Positions 12,501 to 25,777 of a stretch of DNA of 64,000 bases are shown here, piece after piece (the stretch's first letter is position 1; each line of letters begins with the position of its first letter). The stretch comes from Theobroma cacao (lineage: Eukaryota > Streptophyta > Magnoliopsida > Malvales > Malvaceae): NCBI RefSeq assembly GCF_000208745.1, contig NC_030852.1, positions 28,727,801 through 28,791,800 of the forward strand. The letters are read 5' to 3'. The notes beneath the pieces are model-generated. The model made no database searches. It was not told the origin of the DNA and saw nothing but the letters and a program-made list of their open reading frames with translations. Made by a program: the position numbers and the translations under genes.

Positions 12501-15500
12501 ATGTCTGTGATCACCACTATGATTACTGACAGATGAAGAGTTATTTGCGGAAAGAATTCACAACATAAGACAGAGGCAGCTCATGCCAGTCTCAGAAAAT
12601 ATTTTTGCTAGAAAGTTCGGAACCTATCTCTTATAAAGCAGTCAAAGTTTGGAGGTTATTTGATGTGTATAAAGAATTTGTAATTGTTCGTATTCTTAAT
12701 GATAGAAAAGGATATTCACTGCAATGGCTTAACGCCAATTTGTTGCAATTCAAGCACCTATACTGTAGCGACTAGCAAGAAAATCACAAAACCAAATTAG
12801 TTATACACTCCAAATTCATCCTAGAAAAATTTTCTCAACTTCATTTACACAAGGCAACATGCCTTAATTCACACTGAATATTTCAAGGGGGCAATCTATA
12901 TCTGTTACATGCAGTATATTGTTCCACCCATTCACCCCAGTCACGTATTTAATTTAGCACTAAATTGATTTTTCATTGGTTGATATAATTTAGGATATAT
13001 TTTGAACTCATAATACCCTCCATTTCTTGAGCTAATGCCTCAATAAAACCTCTTAACAATATGATTAAAATCAAATGTTTGTCATCTGCTCTATAATTTA
13101 TATTCAAATTTTATTCTACATGACAATAATATGTGAGTCTGTGAATGAAACTAGAATTACAGGAAAAGTGGAAAGGAAGTTAATTTCCCAAATTAGAAAA
13201 AAAAATGTTAATTACCTACAAGTACATAAAGTAAAGATACCATCAATGAATGAATATGTGAACTCGGTAAGAAAGGCGAGACGTACCATCAACTTCTTTG
13301 TAGTCTGGGGCACATTAACACCTTGACAGAGTGCTTTAGATGCACTAGAGCCATCCAGTTCAATCTTCACAAAGTGAAGATGATTCAAGCCAACCAACTC
13401 AGTGGAAAAGGAAGACACTCTAGATGAACCACACGAGCCTCCATATTCCACAATAAGGTTGAACTTGTTGAATGGAAAAGATGCAGAAACATGCCTTGAG
13501 GAGAAAGGAAGAGAATATCACATATAACTTCATAACACCACACAAAGTTTGAGCAGATGGGCCCACCCACTTCAGATTTTCAACTTTAGGTTTTCATAAT
13601 GTGCAATGTGCTGTATTCTTAATCTCTTGGTTAGAAATTCTAAAATGTAAGAACACTCTAAGACTAACAAGTAATTGTGCTAGGAAGGCTAGAAGTTGGA
13701 TAAATACTTAGACAAATATCCGGGAAATCATGCAATTAGTCTACATAATTTAATATCTATCCTAAAATTTGTTGAATTTTAACAATACCTCCCAATTTCA
13801 CAAAAATGCGGTTAGCATCTTGCATTAGGAGGCCAACATTCTAGATGTGGCATAACCATCTTATCTTGGAATATTTGTGCATGCAGAACATATACAGTCA
13901 TGTGGCCTGGTCAAGTCATCTATCCTTTAATAGTCATTAGCTTAGATATGTACCATATAAGTAGAGAACTAGTGATAGGTCATTGAATTCATGAGTACGC
14001 AACCACATTGATGGAGAACTTATATGCCAATGAGGTTAGAAACACGTGTAATATCTCTGGACTCAAGTTCCAAGAATTTCTTCAATAATAGTGTAAAGAA
14101 CACCTTGCTACCTCAAGCCGACCCATGATTACATATTGAAATTGAAACATTTGTTATCTTTCATATATCCTGTAGTACTAATTAGGTTGGAAATTTGAGT
14201 TTGATCCCTCTACTATTTCAATTCAGTAGTTTTAGTATCTCTACCTCAATTTTAATGAATTTAATCCTTACACTTTTATTAAAAATTGATTTCAAGATGT
14301 AACAGTGGTAAAATTTTACCGTCAATTTAGATGACGTGGCATTTTGGTGATGAGATAGCATGACAAGGTGGATTAATTTTTTGACCACATAGCACATATC
14401 AGTCCAAAAAATCACATTTTACTTCAATTAAATAATAATTAACTAAAAAAGGTTTTTAGCAGTTTCTTATTAACAATAAATGTTATTTTATGCTAATCTT
14501 TGCCACATTTGACCCAAAAATTCGGGTTGACATGACACATCACCAACAAAAACATCACATGACCAAAATCAACAGTACAATTTTAATATTTGTTATCAAT
14601 TGTCCTTAAATTGACTTTTAATAAAAGTTTACATTGAAAGTGTAAGGATTAAATTCAGACTTCGACCTAAAAATTTAATTCAGTCAACATCATATAGCAA
14701 AAAAATAAGATACCATATAGCATCAAACAAACAAACTGAGTTATTGATAAGCACTTATCAGATAATATACTGCAATGTATTAGAGTACTTTTGGAACTTA
14801 CTCCTGAGACACCAACCAACAATCTGAAATCAGCTGAGAATCCATCTTATAGACATCTGATGCATTTGCACTTGTGCAGAAACTTGATAACTCATTCCAT
14901 GATAGCCCAATTGACATCAACAAACTCTTCAAGGACCACCAGAAGACTTGCTCTGCCAAAATCAACACTTTTGAACTACTTGGACTGATGTTTGACTGTA
15001 AAATTCCTTGTATAACACAGAGTGAGGGGTGTGATCTGGTTATTTCCGTGTCAACCTTGCCACATGTATCCTCAATCAAGGAATGGAGGAAACTTAGTCT
15101 TGACTTCAGGCAGCCAAGGCTTTGACATAGCTTGTCCACATATAAGCGAGCTGCATGGATGCCATAGAAACACATGTACCAAGCCATTTGCTTAATTGCA
15201 CACAATGTCACAAATGCCATAATGTCTTCATCTTTATGAGAAGTCGTTCTTCGCACCATTTTTTTCTTAATACACTCCATTAACTTTTGCTTTGGAAGGC
15301 TAAGCAATTCAAAATTATCTGCAGGTAAAAATGAGATTAACTCTGTCTCATTCTGCAGGATAGCCAGATAGCTCTTTTCAAACTTTTCAATTAGAGCCAC
15401 GATATCATCTGACAATTTTATATTGTAAACCATGATATCCCACTGCTTCAATTTTACACCAGTGGATGCACATGCTTGAACTGAAGGACCAGATGAAACA

Positions 15501-18500
15501 TTGGGTAACATAGCATTTGAATCGAATGCCACAGCTGTAGGTCCAGCACTTTCTCCTGCACTACCTTTTTGGGGATTCAAGAAAAAATCAAGATCATTGA
15601 ATTGTGACATAGACTCAAATAGCAATGAAGCCCTCTTGGCATCTTTTTCTGCTAATTGTTCTGAGTTACCTGGTTTTGGGCATCCGTTGTCTTCTAAATT
15701 ACCTGACACAACTGCCATAAGATGACCATTAAGCATAGCAGTGCTATCATAACTGACATTCAGTGCTTCCTCATATTGTTCAGTAGCCGATTCACTTAAA
15801 GCATCATCTGAGAAAATGAATTCAGATACTAACTTCCCATCCTCAAAAGTTTCCTGATCAAAATCAATGTTGTATGAGTCTATCTCCTCTACCATATTCT
15901 GAAACAAAGAATAAACTTTACTGTTGCATTTATCTTCTTCCAAAATATACCAGTCCAAGTAGATCCCATCAGATGCAGATAGGGGCAGTAACTTCAACTC
16001 AGACAGTAATTCCTCAACAACCGTACATGTTGACCTCATCCTTCTGTAATCAGAGAGAACAGGTATAGGCAAAGATTTGAATGTTTCATCTACCAGCACA
16101 AGTTCATGACTAACAACCAATTCATTGAAACTCTTTAAATTCATGTCTTCCCTGAACATATAGTCACATGCTTCAGGTTCACGGGTCATTTCTCGGTTCA
16201 GAAACACCTCAAAATTTTGAGATGAGTCCACATCAAAAATCTGGAATTCCTCAAAAATGACCAGGCTCATGGGCAAAAAACAATCAGCATCATGTTTAGC
16301 CATATAAAATTCAAAATTCTCATCAACTTGAGGAGTTTCCACCACGCATATAAGGTTCATGTCCAGGAACATCTCTGGGAATGCCAGCTCAGGTTCAGGA
16401 AATTGTTTTAATAAACAGTGATCAGAAAGAAACTTGAAGATATCATACCCAATAGAGCCCAAGAGCTCCTTGCTGGCAATGAGTACATTATTTTCTTGAG
16501 TCCAGAGCTGGGTATCAATAGATTCAAAAACAGAAGGAAGTACATCATCCAGAGAATGACTTATGATGCCCAGACTTACTTCATCCACCTCCAAAAAAGG
16601 AAAGGTGTTATGCTGTAAAAGCAACAGATCCTCAAAAGAACTATCCTCTTCAAGCATATAATCATTTTTCTCCATGTTGTACTTTGAAGTAACATATTCA
16701 ACTGAATAAACTGATTCTTGAATCTTGTTAGAATACTGCACTATAGGTTCTGTCTCATCCTGAAGAAAGATCCAGTTCAAAAGAGACACCAAATTATTCT
16801 AAGAATTTTAAGGATCATTAAAACTCCATAAAACAGTGAGATTAATATTTCTCCTTTAAAACACTGCAGGTTTTTGCTATCAGCAAGGCTTTTCTGTTTG
16901 AACAGAATCAACTGAACATGATTAAACATCTTTCTAGATACTTAAACAACATTGCTTCACTTTTCTTTTTTTGATCAACATAGATATCTCATTTGCATCC
17001 AAGTTTCAAACAAGTAATACACAAGCCAGATATGACTAATGCTGCATGTAGGAAGCAAGTGAACAATTAAAAAGTTAGAGGACATCTGGAGGAACTACAG
17101 ATCCATCAGTATACTGAGCAAATTAAGACCGACCTGTCAGGACTTTTGCATGTTAAGGCAGATATATAAAACCTGTCTAAAACACTAAGGAAACCATTAA
17201 ACTTTAGCACTATATCTGAAGAAAAGAAATTAACCTTAGGCAAATTAAAAAGAAATAAACTTTAATATTCATTATAATATTATGATTCACCCAAAGATTA
17301 GGAAATCTATTGTTCTGAATCCACTAGGAAAGAAGGCTAAGGCTAAGGAATTTGGAGGAAGAGTGGAAAGTCCAATTCTAACATATCATATGGAGACTTA
17401 AAAAAATTATAAAAATAAATTAGATATTTACCTGATTATTATCAATCTCTGGAATTCCAGAGAATGTCTCAATCTCTTTCTCAGAAAAGCGAGCATTATC
17501 CTGCAAATAAAAATATATATACATGTAAGTACAAAATTTTTAAATAGTTGCTCTACTGAATCAACTTTCATACATGCAATAGACATTTCATTATACCAAG
17601 AAAGTATCCAGCTCTGGTGTTTCAAACAGGATCACATCAAACCTTTGCACATCCTTATCATCAGCACTGGTTACATTATCCTTCTGCAGTGGCACAAATT
17701 AAGCTTTATGCAAGATCCTAAAGAGAACGAAGTAAAAGTGAACAAGTTTAGCATCATTTGAGAAAGCTACTTTAATGTTTTTGGACATCTAACCTCCACA
17801 ATTTCAGATCCAAAAGTTGTCTGCCTCTGTGCTTCATTTCTCTCATTACAAACCATAGCTTCTTTCTGAAAGCCAAAAAATCATCTAGAGGTAACAGGAC
17901 AATAGTAGGGAAACAGCTGCTGGATTATAAGGATATTTCCTAAAGACAAGTTTCACTAGAAAAAGGAGGCCAAAAAAAAGAAAAGGCATCCAGTTGTAAG
18001 GAATCTCAAATATCTTAATTTTTTTCATCAACAAAATATGTAAAATAATGTTTTCCATTTCTAATTTTCCGAGAGAATCTCGACTATCTAATATTCATAT
18101 TAGTTTTAGTCATTGATTAAAATATCTACGAAGAAATTGCCTATAATTGCATTTTCACGGTTTCCTTATCAAAAATCAAAGAGTGCAGAATCAGGCATTA
18201 AAAAGGTCAATCAAATTCAAAAGTACTGTTAAAGAAAAACAATATACATGATTGAAACTATTTTGTTTCAATTAAGAAAATAGATCACATAAATTCTTTT
18301 ATTGAAGGGTTTTTAAGCATCAACAAGTCATCGAATCAATAAAGAGAGCGCTCTCAATAAATAAATAACGTAAAACTGGAGTCTCATCAATTGAAAATCC
18401 AAAACCGAATAAATGCTCGAGAATAATTCATAGCGATTTTCATACTTTACATCAACATCAGAAAATTTTCATTTGAAATCAAATAAAAATTAAAATCATA

Positions 18501-18835
18501 TGCAAAACTAAAGAGAATCGAACTCATCGCTTTACCTCGGAGAACCTGGCTTCGACATTTCCAATTGGAGACCGAGTATCCTCCAAATCTCTGAAATCGA
18601 CGTCGATGAACTGAGGAATTGTGTCGGACAAAAACTTTGAGAGAGCGGCATCGATCGGCAATCTGTCGGTCTCGAGAGGTACGTTGAGAAACGAATCAAA
18701 GCGGAGAAGCTCGTCTTTGAAGGTAGAAAGATGCCAAGGAGGCAACTGAGGGAGCGGTAGATTAAGGAAGCTTAGGGTTTCGGTTGGAGAATGAGATGAG
18801 GTGAAGTAGTCGGTATTGAGAAATCGAGTTCGCAT
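9517..18835 (-). CDS. SHOC1: SHORTAGE IN CHIASMATA 1 (XPF-like ZMM crossover protein)
   Basis: Nine exons on the minus strand, in transcript order: 18536-18835, 17794-17865, 17597-17683, 17432-17500, 14802-16759, 13287-13494, 11981-12475, 9707-11362, 9517-9615. Phases join cleanly and give about 1647 aa, close to Arabidopsis SHOC1 (about 1600 aa by recall). The N-terminus MRTRFLNTDYFTSS is the family signature. The middle (exon 5) is an acidic, poorly conserved region. Exons 6-7 and the start of exon 8 carry the XPF/Mus81-like nuclease fold, followed by a helix-hairpin-helix stretch about 60 aa into exon 8. The last 32 aa come from a short final exon ending KKLRNQ. SHOC1 is the plant counterpart of yeast Zip2. 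It pairs with PTD and promotes class I (interfering) meiotic crossovers on chromosomes. The XPF fold is regarded as structural, not catalytic. By recall Arabidopsis SHOC1 is At5g52290, the same neighbour order as here. Confidence 0.93.
14191..14700. repeat. MITE-like element with imperfect ~75-bp terminal inverted repeats, in SHOC1 intron 5
   Basis: The left end (about 14215-14290, containing 'aatttaatccttacactttt') reappears inverted at the right end (about 14608-14685, containing 'aaagtgtaaggattaaatt'). The roughly 350-bp interior has no ORF. The element sits in the 1.3-kb intron between exons 5 and 6. Similar 'tttagtcc...tgacatgg...gatgtgg' text occurs near 26090, 55890 and 59280, so it belongs to a dispersed non-autonomous family. 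Target-site duplications are not evident, so the exact ends are approximate. Confidence 0.6.
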
Positions 18836-20340
18836 CGCCGATGGTTTCTGAGTTTTGTTACAGGTGAAGAGAGAGTGTTTTGGGAAATAGAATTTAAATT
18901 GGCGCCCAATATTTGATTTTATTCTAACGGGAGGCTTGCCCGCTTGCGTGGATGGCGCGCGCACTTGCGAATTGCTTCCTTTCCTTCCTTCGTTCTCTCT
19001 AGTCTCTTCACTTTTTTCCCAAATATAAAAATCTGGAACAGATTCACAAACTGGATCAAGGTGTCCTAACCCAAGGCGGCTAGGCCCATGAGCTCTGATT
19101 GGGCCTAACCTTGGGTCCAGGTTTTCAATATTATATCCGTTACAACAGATTTTTAATTATTAGAATAACAAAGTTATTTTATAATATATTCATATTTTAT
19201 TTAAAATTTATTATGTATTAAATTTTAATATTAAAAATTATTTTAATATTATTGTAATCCTTTATGTATGAACTATTCTTTATGGTACACCTTTTTTAAT
19301 TTTACTTTAGTTTGGACCATATCTTAAATTTGGTTTAGATATTGATGAGTATTTGATGCACAGTGTTAATTAACAATTCCACTAAATAAGAAATTTATTG
19401 AATTAGTGTTTTTCTTTTTTAGTTAAAAGGAAGGTCAAATTAATCATTCTAGTATGTATTAAATAACTCATCAAACTACAACAAGCATACAGCATCATAA
19501 TATGCATATGTATAGAGTTGTCACTTACTACTTGTTAAAATGTTAATTTGAAATTAATGTCAAAGATTGGATATTCAAATTAATATCTTTAAAAAAATAA
19601 AAAAATATCATCTAGAAGCAAATATATGTACACCACAATAGCGATTAAATTATGCTCCTCACTTGATTTTAAGTTTTAATTACTATCAACATGAAATCTA
19701 ACACACTACAAAAATGTGTCAAGCACATTTAATATATTAAAATCATCATAATCTCATTATGATAAATTTGATAATTACAACAAAAATTTTATATAATACT
19801 GCAAAATGTCGCAAAAGCATTTGCAATAATTTTAACGTATACTCTTGTCGTGAAAAGTAATATCTATGCAACAAAAGGTTTTATTTGGTAATCTGTTCTA
19901 AGGTATGCAAATGATAATATTGCGAAAGTATATATAACAATTGTTGAGTATGTACTTGTTGCAAAATACGTTTTATAATAAGATATATGGATAATAAATA
20001 ATAAATTCATTTTTATAAATAATTATAACGAGGGCTAGCATTTTTGAATGAAGTGTAATAGATGACAATGCACTACCAGCCCCAGGTTCCAGAAACATAT
20101 AAAGAGGTCAGAAGTCGGGAGACAGGCGACAGGAGTCCATATCCAAGGCTAAAAATTCAGGTGCTTTTATGAAAAGGAGGTGTCGTGGTCGTAAAAGTAT
20201 CTCCTGTAATTGGAGAGTAGGGGTATATGTTGCCGAATCCAACAGCAACACGCACCCATTAGATCAGCGATACAGATTGATGCTATAGGAATATATGTAT
20301 CGGATACGCATGTACCCATCCACACCAGACACTTACTCTT
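18836..20340. other. SHOC1 upstream region and AT-rich spacer
   Basis: 18836-19010 should hold the SHOC1 promoter and 5'UTR. It is GC-richer than its surroundings, and I found no clear TATA box. Beyond 19130 the sequence is AT-rich and non-coding. At 19704 a CACTACAAAAATGTG motif followed by 'gtcgcaaaa'-type text resembles one end of a decayed CACTA (En/Spm) element, but no matching second end was found. 20080-20340 is less AT-rich and has no coding signal. Confidence 0.5.
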
Positions 20341-21660
20341 TACTGATAGAGGTGAGTAAATAGGTGGATTGAGTAGTTTGATTTATCGTACTTAAAAAAT
20401 ATCAAATAGATTAATTATTTTTAAAAAATCGATCAAAATTGATCAAATATAAAAGAATATCAAACCAATTAAATATAAAATTGATTTGATTGGTCCAATT
20501 TTGGACCAATAGATAAAAATTTTATCACTATTTTTTTACAAATTATAATATTAAAATTTATAAACTTCATCAATAATTATATATATATGAAATTAATGAT
20601 ATAACTTTATGTTATAATATTTTATATCAAAATTTGTATAAATAATAACTAATTATAAACAATATGTTATAAAATCTAAAGTGATAGCTAATAAACTTAT
20701 TAAGTGTAATCATATAAATAAAGTTTATAAGTTGTAGTAATACTTATGTATAATTAAATATATGTATATGTAATATATTACTTTATTATATATATATAAT
20801 TAATTATACAAATTATAAGTTAAAATGTTTTATATCGAAGTTCATATAAATAATAACTAATTATAAAAAATATATTATAANCGACCTAAGACTATTTTCT
20901 AATTAAACCAAAGAGTCCTAATCAGGACTTTACTCAAGATAATTAAACTCAACCCAAAATTTAATATGTACAGTCTTTATTCATCACTAATCACAAATAT
21001 GTTAATTTAATATAATATATATTTATATGCATTACTTTGTTATATATATATGTTATAAAAACCAAAATGTTATAAAAACTATGGTAATAATTACTAATAA
21101 AGTTATTAAAATGAAATTATATAAATGTAATCATATAAATAAAGTTTATTATAAATTATATTAATATTTATGTATAAATTAAATATATGTGTATATAATA
21201 TACTTATACAATATATATATATATATATATTCATAACATTTTATATTACGAAATATTAATAAAGTGTAATAATTAGAACATATATATATGTAGGATATTT
21301 AATATCATATATTATAATATTAATATATAAATTATATCAATTTAAAATATATAACTTGTAATTTCACGTTAATACAGATTTATAAACAAATACATATAAC
21401 TAATATTAAATTGTTATGATTATGATTTATATATGTACATATAATACCCTAATATATTTTAAATATATTATTAATTAAGTTTACTATCAATTCTTCTTAA
21501 TATATATAAAAATTAGTTTAGTTTTTTGGATGAATTGATCTAAAAATTTTAAAATCGAGAATCAATCAAAATATCAATTAAACCAAACATTTTGAAACAA
21601 TTGATTCAATAAATCAATTATACTGAACCGTTTACCCAAATAGTATCTAAATTGGTTTTG
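20341..21660. repeat. AT-rich element with internal direct repeats
   Basis: About 1.3 kb of more than 80% AT sequence. The segment 20611-20674 recurs at 20819-20880 (spacing about 208 bp), and the segment starting at 20705 recurs at 21126 (spacing about 421, near twice 208), so the interior looks like a decayed tandem array. The outer borders (about 20345-20390 and the reverse complement of about 21600-21650) share 'gtaaa...gatttat' text, which suggests weak terminal inverted repeats. One unresolved base (n) sits at 20881. Confidence 0.5.
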
Positions 21661-21800
21661 CTCAACTTTACTTATTGGACCCTTCTCCCTTGAGAGCAGT
21701 TAGGCACTCACCGTACTTATACAAGCCCAAGCAGTTCGTCGTTTTAACGCGCATGCTAATGTTAAGATGATTATTTCATAGCATAAAACGAAATTAATGC

Positions 21801-21930
21801 CACGCGTACTTGCAAACAGGAGTTACGTGGCAGGAAATGGAGGCCTGACGGTGGTATTACGTGTGCTAATCTTATAGCGCCACCGCCATGCAAAGGTGGC
21901 AAAACCATGCGTTCTGGCCCTCTCTATAAA
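21801..21930 (+). promoter_or_regulatory. ABA/stress-type promoter: ABREs and TATA box of the LTI65-like gene
   Basis: Two ABA-response elements precede the gene: ACGTGGC at 21825-21831 and ACGTGT at 21859-21864. A CACGCGTAC motif (21801-21809) resembles the CE3 coupling element. A TATA box, CTATAAA, lies at 21924-21930, about 100 bases before the ATG. Paired ABREs close to the TATA box are the known architecture that bZIP factors (AREB/ABF) use to drive RD29B/LTI65 in drought, salt and ABA. No DRE (CCGAC) core was noticed near the TATA box, which fits an RD29B-like, ABA-dependent promoter. Confidence 0.7.
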
Positions 21931-22025
21931 AATTCGAGATCTGTGCTCTGTTTTCTGTAATTTGTTCGTTTAAAGGTGACGGTCGAGCAGTTTCTCTTCT
22001 CTGCAAATCACTGTTAATTCTGATA

Positions 22026-24498
22026 ATGGATACTCAAACAGCCTATCCTCGTGGCTACAACCAGAAGCATGATCCCAACATTATTGGGCACCACCACGGT
22101 GAGAGAAAACTTCAAGTCCTTCAAGTCTTGTAACTTCACCTTGACAAGCAAAGGATACTTGTATTTCTCTGCTTTTATCTAAATGTAAATGCATTCTAAC
22201 CTTTTTTACCTTTTTCTGGAGAAGGGGAAGACAAGCATCACCATGAGAAGAAATCAGTTTTGAAGAAGGTTAAGGCAAAGGCAAAGAAGATAAAGGACAC
22301 GATCACAAAACATGGGCATGGTCACAACCATGACCATGATGATCATGGTCATCAGTACCATGAGGGGCATATCCCTGATGATCATGACCTGGACGGGGGA
22401 GACGACGATAAAGAAGAAATTGTTGATGATCCAGAAGTTCATAGGCCACCAAGTATGTTGCCTACTGCTTTAATGCATCACCCTTCCCCCGTTTCTTTAT
22501 ATTTTGTCCATGTAGTACAAATTGGCAAACAAATATGATGGCTAATTTTATTTCAAGAAATTTTAATCAAATGTTCTTAAATTGGTAATCTTTTAATCAT
22601 TGCTCCACAAGCATTCCTTCCGGTCAAAATGAGAATAACGGAAAGATACTATATACAAATATTGCAATTTTTATTAGTGATTAGGGGAAAGTGCCTCTAA
22701 CTTTTCTGTTTTGTCATTTTTGAAGTGTACGAGTCTGCCGCTGCTAGAGTAATTGTCTCTGGACAACAGAAAGACTTGAGCCATGCTGGAATTACATACG
22801 GGAGGTCAAAAGCCTTGCGTCCCGATCCTCTAGCACCAAGAGACAGCTCTGAAACTTTCTATTCTGGAAACGACAAGACCAAATACTATAATGATCCAGC
22901 GATGAGTTCTGTTCCTGGCCTGAAGGCGCTGGCGACAGAACAACCAAGGGTTAACTCTTTGAAGACAACTGTCACGGTTGAAGAACCTCTAGCGCCGCAA
23001 AACACACCTATGCCTCGTACTTCTCATCAGAGCAATGATGCTAATCCAACTAGGACATTTCTTCATGGGCAAGAGGAATATCCCGGGCAACCAAAAGTTA
23101 ATTTGCAAAGACCAAAAGGGTTGGAGGAGGACCCTGCTGCTCCAGAGGACACTCCTCATGCTTATACTACTACAAATTATCAGTCCAAAGTCACAGATCC
23201 AACTGGAAATGGTTAAACCACTTTAGGCTAAAGACATCAGTTTATTACTTATGCATTAGCTTCCATCATTCTTCTTTTAGCAGTCAATTATAATTCAGAA
23301 AATTCATCAAGAGATTGGCTTAATTAAAAGTGTTGTTATATTAGAGATTTATTAAATTGTATTGCACTTGAACTGAACAAATTATTTGTTCTAACATATG
23401 TAACAGGTGGAGAAGCAACAGGGATAACTCCAATTCTTCATTCCTTAGATAAAATGAAAATCTATGACGAGCAAAATATAGGAAGAGAGCAGAACTTACC
23501 ACCTGGAACTCATCATAGGTCATCAAAACTAACCTTCCCCATGGGAAGCCATGATCAATTCTCTCCTGAACCAACTCCCGCAATACCCATCAAAATCCCG
23601 GAAAAATCCCCACTTGTCTCAGAAACCATGGAGACTACAAAACCTGAAGAGCACGTACATAACATCCCATCTGATAAACAGTCAAACCTGACCAGTTACT
23701 CTGAGAAAATATCATCTGCCACCTCTGCTATTGCAGGTAAAGCAGAGTCGGCCAAAGACATGGTAGCTTCAAAGCTTGGATATGGTGAAAAAGATCAAAC
23801 ACCTGCAAATGAATCGCATGAAGGTCAAGGCGCAACCAAGCTAGCATCAGCAGTAGATTATGGAAAGAAAATGGCCGTAGCTGTCACTGAAAAACTAACT
23901 CCAGTGTACGAGAAAGTTGCGGAGGTGGGAAGTACCGTTGTATCAAAACTACATGGCCCTGGCACTGGGACTGCCAGCGAAGTTCATACTGAGGTTGAAG
24001 AGCAGGATGAAGGAGTGTCAATGAAGGGCTATATTGCGGAAAAATTGAGGCCTGGTGACGAAGATAGGGCGCTGTCAGAAGTCATTACAGATGCTTTGCA
24101 TAAACGAAAGGAGGATCCTGAGAAGGAAACAAGGCCAAGGGAAAAGGTGATAGAGTCAGTGGAGGTGTCAAGGCGGTTGGGCACAGGGGATGAGAGAGAC
24201 GACAGGGCAGGTTCAGGCACCGTGAACAATCCCACTACGGGCGTTGTGGATAAGCTTAAAGGCGCTGTTGATTCATGGTTTGGTAAAGGTGAAGAGTCAC
24301 CGGGAATTCAACAGGCACATGGTTCCTCATATGGTAACCATCTATGCGACTTATTTAATTAATCTGACAGAATGGGCTTAGAATCTCATGATGTAGTTTC
24401 TTGCTAATTTGTTGATTTTTTTTCTCCTCCCTGTATCAGGTAATGAAGGTTTTTCGAGTTCTACAGGCGAGCGAAGACTTCAGGAGTCGGGCAATTGA
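22026..24498 (+). CDS. LTI65: Low-temperature-induced 65 kDa / RD29B-like desiccation protein
   Basis: Five exons: 22026-22098, 22225-22452, 22726-23211, 23407-24333, 24440-24498. All introns are in phase 1, and the product is 590 aa. It is highly hydrophilic. Residues 25-75 hold a Lys-rich helix followed by a His/Asp-rich stretch (HGHGHNHDHDDHGH). The family RPPMYES motif spans the exon 2/3 junction. Repeated 'DP(L)AP(R/Q)D(T)' blocks lie in exon 3, as in CAP160/LTI65 proteins. Near the C-terminus, GYIAEKLRPGDEDRALSEVI is the conserved LTI65/LTI78 signature. Family members accumulate under cold, drought and ABA and are thought to protect cells during dehydration; no enzymatic activity is known. 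By recall the Arabidopsis tandem pair RD29B/RD29A (At5g52300/At5g52310) sits directly after SHOC1. Here there is only one copy, of RD29B type by its promoter. Confidence 0.88.
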
Positions 24499-25743
24499 TT
24501 CTTCAAGAAATTACAAAGCTGGTACAATGGTCTTTACCCCTGCGTGGCGAGCATGTTTTTGTAATAAAAGTGAATCCTGTACAGTACTACTATCATTCTG
24601 TCTGTGTAGCTATGGGTCTGTGGCCTTAGCTTCACGTGTGTTTAATTGCTGTTTAGACTGAGACACGTGTGCTTCCAGTGTGGTATATATAAATAATTGC
24701 TACAATAAACAAATCTGCAACGATCTTCATATATATAGCGGTGAAATTCTGATTAAGAACTCCAGGCTTAAGTAGCAGTGGCTTTGAAAAAAAGATAGTA
24801 CAACAAATTCCAGGCTTTGTCAGCAAAACATTGTTTTACTTTGTTTCACTAAGAAACAGATTTTTTTTTTGTGTTCTTTAGAGTTTAAACTTCTTTGTAT
24901 TTGGACTTGAAGGGACGGCGTATGGCTTGAAACTTGAAACCAAGCAACAAAAAATATATGCTTAGGCCTTGGTTAAGACTTGGAACTGGGAACGCCTTGC
25001 TAACCTTTGGCTTTTCTATTTTGGCGGAGGGAGGGCGTATACTTTGTTGGCCGTCTGTTGATTAGATTCTTTGGATTTTGTCCCTACTAACAGCTTCTGG
25101 CACGACACGGAGAAAACGGGAGGAGTGTATCTTTTCCTCTCCTTCACCTATATATTCTCTGGCAATTCAGCTTTTCTTTTCGGTGGTTTGGAGTTTAGAC
25201 TCAACCTGGTAAGCCCAAGTTTTGGCCCAAAGACTTTGAAGTTGAACTTGAAACTTACGGGTAATGAATAAAAAGTTAAAAACACGTTGTCATGCAGGAA
25301 TATGTGCAATAAAGTTCATGATCACAGGTCACTTAATTGAGATGATACGATAATTAGATATGAAAGATCTTGGTTAACTAATGCATTAAAATCATTGGTT
25401 GAAAGACATATATTTGAACAATTACAGGAAGAAAGATCCTCAATCAAGAAAGGAAAATAAGTTTGTTTTCGTATTAAGTACCCATTATTTGCACAGTTAC
25501 ACCCATAGAATACCTGTTTTCTTGTAGGAAGAGGCACATCATTTTGGTTCTCTTTTGAAGTTTAGAGATGGCATTTCCAAATTAAGATTTTAAATTCAAA
25601 TAGATAGTAATTTCTTTTTAACAAGTTAATAACAATGACATTAATGTGTTTCAAAAACTAGAAAGTAAAAAAAAAAAAACACAACAAATGAAGGGTAATA
25701 AAATTAAACTTTAATGACATTAAATTATATGTGTATTTATTCT

Positions 25744-25777
<34 letters not shown>

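Noticed and set aside
19704..19718. CACTA transposon end
   Set aside because: The CACTACAAAAATGTG motif is suggestive, but no matching inverted end or target-site duplication was found, so it is only mentioned in the spacer description.
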